A DNA stretch of 12,460 nt from an uncultured Lachnospiraceae bacterium (lineage in GTDB: Bacteria; Bacillota; Clostridia; Lachnospirales; Lachnospiraceae): NCBI GenBank assembly GCA_905236275.1, contig CAJOPI010000185.1, forward strand, positions 1 through 12,460, written 5' to 3'. The notes below the pieces were generated by a model. That model made no database searches and was not told the origin of the DNA. It worked only from the letters and a program-made list of their open reading frames with translations. How positions within the stretch are numbered: the first letter of the stretch is position 1; the number at the start of each line of letters is the position of its first letter. The position numbers and the translations under genes are program-made. Positions 7,092 through 12,356 of this stretch are shown one piece after another.

Positions 7092-7132
7092 ATTTCAAAA
7101 AATTATCAACTGTTATAAGTTCAGCCTATATC
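7087..7132. repeat. Direct repeat, copy 1 (46 bp, promoter region)
   Basis: This segment matches 8177-8222 at 40 of 46 positions, including 22 identical bases at its left end. It includes most of the predicted -35 box and the whole MET-box-like site. Five of the six differences lie inside the 7-base centre of the site. The copies are 1,090 bp apart and bracket the palindrome-rich gap plus the esterase gene. Confidence 0.8.
7110..7130 (-). promoter_or_regulatory. MET-box-like site upstream of the metNI leader unit
   Basis: CTGT precedes TATA-N9-TATA (7114-7130) on the plus strand with the CCTATA end. It stands 22 bp upstream of the predicted -35 and is centred near -66. It matches the metQ site at every position of CTGTTATA-N7-CCTATA. 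Confidence 0.55.
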
Positions 7133-7217
7133 TGCAATAAAAAAATTACAGGGGCAGAAAACATAGACACACAAGGTCTTCCAATCCGCGCGCGTCGCAT
7201 CATACGCACAAAGTGTG
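7133..7217. other. Non-coding stretch with a GC-rich patch
   Basis: No supported gene. A short CG-rich patch (CCGCGCGCGTCG, 7187-7198) stands out against the AT-rich surroundings, followed by a small CACA/TGTG dyad next to the large palindrome. No function can be assigned. Confidence 0.3.
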
Positions 7218-7266
7218 TTTTTTAATTCATAGGGGATTGCAACGCAAATTCCTATGAATTAAAAAA
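7218..7266. repeat. 16-bp perfect palindrome with T tract outside-left and A tract outside-right
   Basis: TTTTTTAATTCATAGG (7218-7233) pairs perfectly with 7251-7266 around 17 bases, in which TTGC-AAC-GCAA can form an inner stem. The T run is in the 5' arm and the A run in the 3' arm on both strands, the reverse of an intrinsic terminator. A cruciform or small mobile palindromic element is more likely. Confidence 0.7.
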
Positions 7267-7269
7267 GAA

Positions 7270-7292
7270 GATAGCCTGATCAACAGACTATC
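7270..7292. repeat. Small hairpin GATAG/CTATC
   Basis: GATAG-C-CTG (7270-7278) pairs with CAG-A-CTATC (7284-7292) with one internal mismatch and a 5-base loop. It directly follows the 16-bp palindrome and is part of the structured block. Confidence 0.45.
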
Positions 7293-7310
7293 CCATTGAG
7301 AAATATAAAA

Positions 7311-7365
7311 TGATGCCAGGGTCATTGTGGAAATTGCGTAGCAATGGAGCAATGCGTGGGCATCA
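7311..7365. repeat. Nested hairpin element TGATGCC...GGCATCA
   Basis: Three concentric stems are visible: TGATGCC/GGCATCA (7311-7317 with 7359-7365), CATTG/CAATG (7323-7327 with 7350-7354) and ATTGC/GCAAT (7333-7337 with 7341-7345) with a 3-base tip. Concentric pairing like this suggests a folded RNA or a REP-like repeat. Confidence 0.6.
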
Positions 7366-7395
7366 GTTGGGGGCAAAATGCCTTTTGCCCCCAAC
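7366..7395. repeat. 13-bp perfect hairpin of G5/C5 core
   Basis: GTTGGGGGCAAAA (7366-7378) pairs perfectly with 7383-7395 around the loop TGCC. It abuts the nested element with no spacer and lies 35 bp beyond the esterase stop codon. No U tract follows on the minus strand, so it is not a standard terminator but could stabilise the 3' end of the esterase mRNA. Confidence 0.7.
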
Positions 7396-7430
7396 ATCAT
7401 AAAATTAATAAAATATAATAGGAAGCATTT

Positions 7431-8072
7431 TCAAGCGGCATTAGCCATCAGCACTGTTTCCGTTAACTTCTGCCATACCGCATCCGCAAATATCCTATGT
7501 GAATAATCATCAAGATGCTCATTATCTATTTCACTGGACTTCGCATAATCCGATGCTGCAAGAAAGTTCACACCTCTCCTGTCAGCTATCGTCCTGTATA
7601 CTTCTTTAAGTTTCTTACTTGTTGCTACCGACTCAGTTCCGAATTCGGGATCTTTCTCCGGTCTCCACACATCTTCACCAAGGTCTATCGGTGATATAAG
7701 AAGAATTTTTTCAACCGGAAGATATTTTTGAACGATATCCAGACATCGTTCTATTCCCTTCCCTATAGTGTGGGCCGAAACATTATAAACACTCTTGCAG
7801 TCATTCGTTCCAAGCATGATTATCGCATAATCAAGAGGTGTCTGGCTTTCCAGAATTATCGGAAGCGTTGCCACTCCCTTTCTTCCGGCTCTCAGCTCGT
7901 CTTCAAATACGGTTGTCCTGCCGCAAAGTCCTTCCTCGATAACCCTGATCTCATCACTCTTCCCATCCAATATGCTTGTCCACCTGACACCCCACGGATA
8001 TCTCTTAAAAGGCGAAGTTCCGGGGATAAGACCCCATGTATTAGAATCGCCAAATGCAAGTATTTTTTTCAT
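7431..8072 (-). CDS. SGNH/GDSL hydrolase, arylesterase/acyltransferase (MsAcT-like) type
   Basis: A 213-residue cytosolic esterase of the SGNH superfamily with no signal peptide. Block I is FGDSNTWG with nucleophile S10, block II includes G48 in EEGLCGRTT, block III is GTND (88-91), and block V is D183-N-E-H186 as the catalytic Asp and His. The RYPWGVRW, EEGLCGRTT, LPIILESQTPLD and IIMLGTNDCKS segments closely recall the Mycobacterium smegmatis acyltransferase/arylesterase MsAcT. Start 8072 is preferred over the in-frame ATG at 8087 because GGAGG stands 6 bp before it. The natural substrate is unknown; small acyl esters are typical. Its upstream region duplicates the promoter of the metNI leader, including the MET-box-like site, so it may be co-regulated with methionine uptake. 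Confidence 0.9.
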   Translation of the reverse strand: MKKILAFGDSNTWGLIPGTSPFKRYPWGVRWTSILDGKSDEIRVIEEGLCGRTTVFEDELRAGRKGVATLPIILESQTPLDYAIIMLGTNDCKSVYNVSAHTIGKGIERCLDIVQKYLPVEKILLISPIDLGEDVWRPEKDPEFGTESVATSKKLKEVYRTIADRRGVNFLAASDYAKSSEIDNEHLDDYSHRIFADAVWQKLTETVLMANAA

Positions 8073-8152
8073 ACAGCACCTCCTCATTTCATCGCTTAGT
8101 TCAGAATGATACTGTCTCTATAAAATCTTTCTAATATCCTTACCTGTCATTA

Positions 8153-8181
8153 ATCTTATAGCATATTGATTTTTCAGTCTA
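8153..8181 (-). promoter_or_regulatory. Likely promoter of the SGNH hydrolase gene
   Basis: By alignment with the other copy of the direct repeat, TAGACT (8181-8176) is the -35 (4 of 6). The -10 would be TAAGAT (8158-8153, spacer 17) or TATAAG (8160-8155, spacer 15). Both elements are weak, as expected for an activator-dependent promoter. The leader would be about 75 bases. Confidence 0.45.
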
Positions 8182-8222
8182 ATTTCAAAAAATTATCATC
8201 TGTTATATCTTTTCCCTATATC
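8177..8222. repeat. Direct repeat, copy 2 (46 bp, promoter region)
   Basis: This segment matches 7087-7132 at 40 of 46 positions. Here it lies in front of an intact esterase gene, whereas the other copy lies over the 5' end of the decayed gene. It is more likely a duplicated promoter block than transposon ends, since both copies hold ordered promoter parts. Confidence 0.8.
8200..8220 (-). promoter_or_regulatory. MET-box-like site upstream of the SGNH hydrolase gene
   Basis: CTGTTATA-N7-CCTATA on the plus strand, TATA-N9-TATA at 8204-8220, ends 22 bp from the predicted -35, as at the other two sites. Its 7-base centre differs from the other direct-repeat copy while the ends are unchanged, which suggests the ends are the conserved part. 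Confidence 0.5.
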
Positions 8223-8309
8223 ACAATGATTTAGTGCTGCCTTTCTGCATCTGACTGTTGAGACAGCCTTCAATTATGCCAGGACTAAGGTACACCCCTA
8301 TCTTATTTG

Positions 8310-8350
8310 CGAGTGGAACTAACCCGACAGTTCCACTCGTTTTCTATAAA
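8310..8350 (+). terminator. Terminator-like hairpin of an unknown transcript
   Basis: CGAGTGGAACT (8310-8320) and AGTTCCACTCG (8329-8339) form a perfect 11-bp stem with an 8-base loop, followed by TTTTCTATAAA. This is a good plus-strand terminator, but no plus-strand gene precedes it in the 1 kb upstream, so it would end either an unannotated small RNA or antisense transcription. Confidence 0.6.
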
Positions 8351-8421
8351 CAGATATCCATGCAAATATTTGGCATAAGGAGCAGATATATGATCACTAA
8401 AACCAAGATTAGAAAAAACCA

Positions 8422-8448
8422 TCAGAAGGATTCAATTGTTCCTTCTGA
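8422..8448. repeat. Hairpin TCAGAAGGA/TCCTTCTGA
   Basis: A perfect 9-bp stem with a 9-base loop, 92 bp upstream of the AAA-ATPase-like gene. T8 appears only after 22 further bases (8472-8478 region), so it is not a clear terminator. It may shape the leader of the downstream gene. Confidence 0.4.
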
Positions 8449-8492
8449 CAGGCTATTATGGGATAAATAAGTTTTTTTAGGCTCTTTATTGT

Positions 8493-8537
8493 AAAAACTC
8501 CTCCACTACGCTAAACTGATAATCAGGAGGGATTTTT
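8493..8537 (+). promoter_or_regulatory. Hairpin that buries the ribosome site of the AAA-ATPase-like gene
   Basis: AAAAACTCCTCC (8493-8504) can pair with GGAGGGATTTTT (8526-8537): five G-C or A-U pairs over the ribosome site GGAGG, one G-U, one mismatch and five A-U pairs, with a 21-base loop. The whole Shine-Dalgarno sequence would be masked, which would keep translation low unless the fold is opened. Confidence 0.5.
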
Positions 8538-8539
8538 CC

Positions 8540-10306
8540 ATGAAGAAAATTGGAATTGGATATGAAAACTACAAAGATTTTGTCGATAATGATATGTATT
8601 ATATCGATAAAACGCTTTTAATCCGCGATATCCTTGGAAAAGGCGGCAAGGTGAGCCTCTTCACGCGTCCCAGACGTTTTGGAAAGACACTTGCTCTTTC
8701 TACTATCCGCACATTTTTTGAACTTGAATACGACTATGACGGAAATATCATAGATAAACATCGTTATTTTGAGGGAAAGAAAATTATGCAGTGTGGGGAT
8801 TCTTTTCTCTCAAAAATGGGGAAGTTCCCTGTGATAAAACTTTCTCTTAAATCTGCAAAACAACCTGATTTTAATACTGCTATATTAAAACTTCGTGAGG
8901 AAATAGTAAATGAATTCAGGCGGCATATTTACCTTCTTGAATCTGATTTTTTGACAAATAACGATAAAGAATTATTCAGGGAACTTTTGAACGGAATTGT
9001 CACTTGGAATAGAAAGTTCAACGATATTTCAGATGATGAAGAAATGAAAAAGGCAATAAAAGCTGAATATGGCAAGTATTCAACTTCTTTAAAAACCCTG
9101 TCCGAGTTGCTTCAAATGCATCATAAAGAAAATGTTATTATACTGCTGGACGAATATGACGTTCCACTTGAGAATGCTTACTACAACGGTTTCTATAAAG
9201 AAATGGTCGATTTTATCCGCTCACTTTTCGAGTCAGCCTTAAAGACTAATGATGCACTTGAATTTGCTGTAGTTACAGGCTGTCTGCGGATTAGTAAGGA
9301 AAGCATATTTACAGGGTTAAATAATTTGGTTGTAAACTCTGTCAGAAGCACAGATTTCGGAGAATACTTTGGCTTTACCCCGGAAGAGACCTTAAATATG
9401 CTTGATGATTATGGACTTGAAAAAAATCACGATATAGTCAGGGAATGGTATGACGGATATCTTTTTGGCGATAGTGAAGTTTATAATCCATGGAGTGTCA
9501 CACAATATGTATATGAACATATCAATGCTCCGGTCCGCCTTGCCGAACCTTACTGGTCTAATACATCATCAAACACAATAATAAAAGACCTGATCAGTAA
9601 TGCGGATGAAACTGCAAGGGAAGAACTTGACCTTCTTATAAATGGCGGTACCGTTGAGAAACGTATACATGAAGATATTACTTATGATGATATACATACA
9701 GAGCCTGATAATCTCTGGAATTTTCTCTTTTTCACCGGTTATATGAGAAAAGTTTCCGAACGAGCTGTAGGCGAAGACATATATCTAACTATGTGCATTC
9801 CCAACAGAGAAATAAGAAGTATCTACAGTCATCAGATAAGTCTCTGGTTTGAGAACATTGTGCGTGCGACCGATCACAACTCTTTCCGTCAGACAGTCTT
9901 AAATAAAGACACACAGACCATGGAAGACTATTTATCAGACCTCATGGAGAAAAGCATCAGTACTTTTGATTCTTCCGAAAGTTTTTATCATGGTCTCCTG
10001 CTCTCTCTCCTTTACGGAGTACCCCACTACGTTCCAAAGTCCAACCGCGAAGCAGGCGACGGTCGCCCCGATATAGTCCTCTGCCCTAACCGTCCGAAAG
10101 ACCCGGCTTACATTTTTGAATTTAAGGTAAGGAAAAAATTCAATGAAATGGACGATGGCATTCAGGAAGCTTTTAAGCAGATAAAAGATAAGCGCTATGA
10201 AGACGGTGTTTTAGAGGACGGCTACGCAGTAGTTCTCTCTTATGCCATATGTTTTTGTAAAAAAAGCTGCATTGTCAGATTGAAACCAGAAGGAGCATCG
10301 CACTAA
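8540..10306 (+). CDS. AAA-ATPase-like protein with C-terminal PD-(D/E)XK nuclease domain
   Basis: A 588-residue protein of the AAA-ATPase-like family (Pfam AAA-ATPase_like joined to PDDEXK_9, the former DUF1703 type), common in many copies in Lachnospiraceae and Bacteroidales. The N-terminus MKKIGIGYENYKDFVDNDMY and YIDKT are typical. The P-loop is RPRRFGKT (43-50) and Walker B is ILLDEYD (201-207). The central part includes EWYDGYLFG and VYNPWSV. The C-terminal nuclease-like fold shows D511 (GRPDIV) and E527-x-K529 (FEFKV), the PD-(D/E)XK triad. The role of the family is not established; a nucleic acid-acting or defence function is a guess. GGAGG stands 9 bp before the start. The gene is monocistronic, ending in a terminator whose loop holds the stop codon. 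Confidence 0.9.
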   Translation: MKKIGIGYENYKDFVDNDMYYIDKTLLIRDILGKGGKVSLFTRPRRFGKTLALSTIRTFFELEYDYDGNIIDKHRYFEGKKIMQCGDSFLSKMGKFPVIKLSLKSAKQPDFNTAILKLREEIVNEFRRHIYLLESDFLTNNDKELFRELLNGIVTWNRKFNDISDDEEMKKAIKAEYGKYSTSLKTLSELLQMHHKENVIILLDEYDVPLENAYYNGFYKEMVDFIRSLFESALKTNDALEFAVVTGCLRISKESIFTGLNNLVVNSVRSTDFGEYFGFTPEETLNMLDDYGLEKNHDIVREWYDGYLFGDSEVYNPWSVTQYVYEHINAPVRLAEPYWSNTSSNTIIKDLISNADETAREELDLLINGGTVEKRIHEDITYDDIHTEPDNLWNFLFFTGYMRKVSERAVGEDIYLTMCIPNREIRSIYSHQISLWFENIVRATDHNSFRQTVLNKDTQTMEDYLSDLMEKSISTFDSSESFYHGLLLSLLYGVPHYVPKSNREAGDGRPDIVLCPNRPKDPAYIFEFKVRKKFNEMDDGIQEAFKQIKDKRYEDGVLEDGYAVVLSYAICFCKKSCIVRLKPEGASH

Positions 10307-10325
10307 GCGATGCTCCCTTTATTTA
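10292..10325 (+). terminator. Terminator overlapping the end of the AAA-ATPase-like gene
   Basis: GGAGCATCGC (10292-10301) pairs perfectly with GCGATGCTCC (10307-10316) over 10 bp around the 5-base loop ACTAA, followed by CTTTATTTAT. The loop contains the stop codon TAA (10304-10306), so the last codons form the 5' arm. Confidence 0.85.
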
Positions 10326-10438
10326 TATACAGATGCTCTTCATTGGGATAGGCTTGTAGAAGACCATGGCTTCTTTTTCATATAAATATACGAACTATTC
10401 CCACAAATCTGCCAAAAAATTTCAATAATTGTGTTGTT

Positions 10439-10536
10439 TACGGTGAAATGTCCGCAAATGAAAAGTCTGTATGGAGCTTGCTGTTTGCATCAGGCTATTT
10501 AAAAACAGTGGAAACAAGGGATATTGAAGCAAAATT
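10439..10536 (+). pseudogene. Remnant of a second AAA-ATPase-like gene
   Basis: In the frame that runs into hipB, YGEMSANEKSVWSLLFASGY followed by LKTVE matches the conserved region just before the nuclease domain of AAA-ATPase-like proteins. The intact neighbour has DNLWNFLFFTGYMRKVSE at the equivalent place. The frame is open back to 10352, but the earlier part shows no family resemblance, and everything after about residue KL (10536) is replaced by the hipB promoter. It looks like a small fossil of a gene mostly deleted. Fusion to HipB is unlikely, because hipB has its own promoter and ribosome site. Confidence 0.6.
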
Positions 10537-10550
10537 GATGTTTATAATAA

Positions 10551-10579
10551 TTGACATATTTGGTATATGTATATATTAT
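10551..10579 (+). promoter_or_regulatory. hipBA promoter with internal palindrome
   Basis: TTGACA (10551-10556, perfect) and TATTAT (10574-10579, 5 of 6) stand 17 bp apart. The palindrome ACATAT-TTGGT-ATATGT (10554-10570) lies within the -35 and spacer, the right place for an operator. Binding by HipB, as in other hipBA operons, is inferred. Confidence 0.75.
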
Positions 10580-10615
10580 TATAAATACAAACTATATTTT
10601 TTTACCGGAGGAAAT

Positions 10616-10933
10616 ATGAGAAGGAAAAATCCTGTAATAATGCCAAAAACAAAGAAAAAAATTGCCCAGGTTGGCGATCAGATAAAACTTGCCCGGCTCA
10701 GACGCAAATACACAGCTGAAATTATAGCTGAGAGAGCAGGAATAAGCAGGGCAACTTTATGGAAAATAGAAAAAGGTGATCCGGGCGTAGCTTTTGGAAT
10801 TTATGCAAAAGTTCTCAATGCTATAGGATTAGGAGATGACATCCTTCTTTTGGCAAAAGATGATGAACTAGGTCGTGCGCTTCAGGATGCAGAACTTTTG
10901 AACAAGGGAAAAAAGAAGGACATTGACAAATGA
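10616..10933 (+). CDS. hipB: HipB-like antitoxin, Xre-family DNA-binding protein
   Basis: A small 105-residue helix-turn-helix protein. The Xre-type HTH covers about residues 19-75: IKLARLRRKYTAEIIAERAG, then ISRATLWKIEKGDPGVAFGIYAKVL. The basic N-terminus and the charged C-terminal tail lie outside it. In HipBA systems the protein binds and neutralises HipA and represses the operon. The start at 10616 is supported by GGAGG 5 bp upstream and by the promoter at 10551-10579; an in-frame upstream extension to 10448 is the AAA-ATPase-like fossil and would begin before the promoter. The 3' end overlaps hipA by ATGA, a typical antitoxin-toxin coupling. Confidence 0.88.
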   Translation: MRRKNPVIMPKTKKKIAQVGDQIKLARLRRKYTAEIIAERAGISRATLWKIEKGDPGVAFGIYAKVLNAIGLGDDILLLAKDDELGRALQDAELLNKGKKKDIDK

Positions 10934-12162
10934 GGATTTACGAAATTCATGCCGGATGGTCTGACGTAGCAGAAAAAATCGGCGATATATTTATAGAAAA
11001 TTCAAGAGGTCGTGAGATCATATCTTTCGCTTATGATGATAAATGGTTATTAGATAATCCTTCATTCATGCTTGACCCAGATATATTAAATGTCAGAGGA
11101 CGCCAATATATTCCGGATAAGAAACTATCTTTCGGCTTTCTTTCAGATACAGCCCCTGACAGATGGGGACGGAAACTAATTGACCGGAGAGAAAGAATTG
11201 ATGCGAAAAAAGAAAAACGTCCTATACGAACGCTTTTTGAGAGTGATTACATTTTGGGCGTTAATGACAAAGGGAGAATCGGAGCCTTACGCTATTATGA
11301 TGACGAGAGGAAGGTTTATATGTCTGAAAGGGATATGCTTTCAGCCCCGCCGATAACAGAATTAAGAAGGCTTGAACAGGCTTCGCTTAATCTTGAAAAA
11401 GGCGATGACCCCGATGAAGAGAAATGGTTCCGAGATCTGATTGAACCCGGTTCTTCACTGGGTGGAGCAAGACCAAAGGCAAATCTGCTTGATGAAAGAG
11501 GAAATATGTGGATTGCCAAGTTCCCGTCCAAAAATGATGATTATAATGTTGGTGCCTGGGAGATGGTTCTGCATGATCTACAGCAAAAATGTGGTATTAC
11601 TGTTCCTGATGCCATGCTGATGAATGTCTCCGACGCAGGAAGTACATTTTTGGTAAAACGCTTTGATCGTAATGGTGAAAAACGTATTCATTTTGCCTCA
11701 GCAATGACAATGCTCGGTGAAACCGATAATTCAACAAATGAAATCAGCTATATTGATATCGCGGAAGTTATCGAAAGCATTTGTAATGAACCTGAGAAGA
11801 ATCTCCATCAGCTTTGGGACAGGATGGTTTTCAATATTTGTTCTTCCAACACTGACGATCATCTAAGGAATCATGGATTTCTATATAGCGGAAGTGCCTG
11901 GGAATTGTCACCTGCTTATGATGTAAACCCTTCAACTGATAAGGACAGACTTTCTCTTCTTATTGCTGATGATAATACAAAAGATTTAGATGCAGCTTTA
12001 GAAGTTTCTGATTATTTCAGATATTCAAAAAAAGAAGCTCGTGATCGTATAAAAGAAATACAAGATATCATCAAAAAAAACCGTAAAATTTTAGCGAATA
12101 AGTATCGAATTCCCAGATCAGAGCAGAAAAGCATGGACTCAGCTTTTGAAATGTCTTTCTGA
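10930..12162 (+). CDS. hipA: HipA-like serine/threonine kinase toxin
   Basis: A 410-residue HipA-family protein. In E. coli, HipA phosphorylates glutamyl-tRNA synthetase and halts growth; the target here is unknown. The N-terminal domain (about 10-125) has FAYDDKWL and FGFLSDTAPDRWG as in the coupling domain. The kinase core has the Gly-rich loop GSSLGGARPKA (174-184) with Ser at 175/176 near the autophosphorylation position, a Lys in WIAKFPS (197), the catalytic loop NTDDHLRNHGF (307-317) with D309, and the metal-binding D331 in SPAYDVNPS. These correspond to E. coli HipA D309 and D332, so the enzyme appears intact. Start ATG overlaps the hipB stop by 4 bp; AAGGA lies 9 bp upstream. The length is slightly less than the usual 430-440. 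Confidence 0.92.
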   Translation: MRIYEIHAGWSDVAEKIGDIFIENSRGREIISFAYDDKWLLDNPSFMLDPDILNVRGRQYIPDKKLSFGFLSDTAPDRWGRKLIDRRERIDAKKEKRPIRTLFESDYILGVNDKGRIGALRYYDDERKVYMSERDMLSAPPITELRRLEQASLNLEKGDDPDEEKWFRDLIEPGSSLGGARPKANLLDERGNMWIAKFPSKNDDYNVGAWEMVLHDLQQKCGITVPDAMLMNVSDAGSTFLVKRFDRNGEKRIHFASAMTMLGETDNSTNEISYIDIAEVIESICNEPEKNLHQLWDRMVFNICSSNTDDHLRNHGFLYSGSAWELSPAYDVNPSTDKDRLSLLIADDNTKDLDAALEVSDYFRYSKKEARDRIKEIQDIIKKNRKILANKYRIPRSEQKSMDSAFEMSF

Positions 12163-12186
12163 AAACGAAGGCATCAAAATGAGCCT

Positions 12187-12232
12187 AAAAGAAAAGGGAC
12201 TTCGCACCTGGTGCAAGCCCCTTTTCTTTTAT
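12187..12232 (+). terminator. Long terminator after hipA
   Basis: AAAAGAAAAGGG (12187-12198) pairs perfectly with 12219-12230 over 12 bp. Inside, CTT-C-GCAC (12200-12207) pairs with GTGC-AAG (12211-12217) with one bulge, giving a near-continuous stem with a CTG tip. The 3' arm itself supplies the T-rich run CTTTTCTTTTATT. It could work in both directions. Confidence 0.85.
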
Positions 12233-12288
12233 TCAGCATTCTGCATTACACCCGGAGCAAGTTGCCCGACAAATGGGGCTATTGTACG

Positions 12289-12328
12289 TTGAAAAGTGTA
12301 ATACATCTCCTTATTATAAGCTATAATA
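12289..12328 (+). promoter_or_regulatory. Promoter of the lipoprotein gene with a perfect dyad at the -10
   Basis: TTGAAA (12289-12294, 5 of 6) and TATTAT (12312-12317, 5 of 6) stand 17 bp apart. TATTATAAGCTATAATA (12312-12328) is a perfect 7-bp dyad around AGC that covers the -10 and the start point, a plausible repressor site. A second -10 match, TATAAT at 12322, forms its right half. Confidence 0.5.
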
Positions 12329-12356
12329 GAGATGGATTTTAGATGGAGGATTAAAG

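Larger units (their letters stand above)
6757..7098 (-). pseudogene. Decayed carboxymuconolactone decarboxylase/AhpD-like gene
   Basis: The middle of this frame, about residues 29-78 (VLYAHAISTTNSCQLCSLFF through DEKEALTELGQ), resembles the CMD/AhpD fold core with its NSCQLC redox motif (CxxC). Such proteins are helical peroxidase-like enzymes. Both ends look lost. There is no ATG in the frame; the only early start is TTG 7098, without a ribosome site and upstream of the predicted transcription start. The last residues (from SNILLS on) do not fit the family and run into the terminator hairpin. The usual family length is also greater than the recognisable part. I therefore read it as a truncated remnant in the metNI leader region, though a small expressed protein cannot be excluded. 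The family call is from memory and moderate. Confidence 0.5.
8223..8492. other. Intergenic stretch without a supported gene
   Basis: Apart from the two hairpins noted at 8310-8339 and 8422-8448, I see no gene with a ribosome site and recognisable product. A 70-codon frame beginning at 8258 has no ribosome site, spans both hairpins and shows no family resemblance. A short untranslated plus-strand RNA ending at the first hairpin is possible. Confidence 0.3.

Noticed and set aside
8258..8470. 70-codon plus-strand frame before the AAA-ATPase-like gene
   Set aside because: It has no ribosome site, spans a terminator-like hairpin and a second hairpin, and its product resembles nothing I know.
10448..10933. 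HipB with a 56-residue N-terminal extension
   Set aside because: The extension encodes part of an AAA-ATPase-like fossil and a hydrophobic stretch translated from the promoter; hipB has its own promoter and GGAGG before ATG 10616.
8540..12162. AAA-ATPase/PD-(D/E)XK plus hipBA as one new multi-gene defence system
   Set aside because: A strong terminator ends the first gene and hipBA has an independent promoter after a pseudogene remnant, so the sequence gives no sign that they act together.
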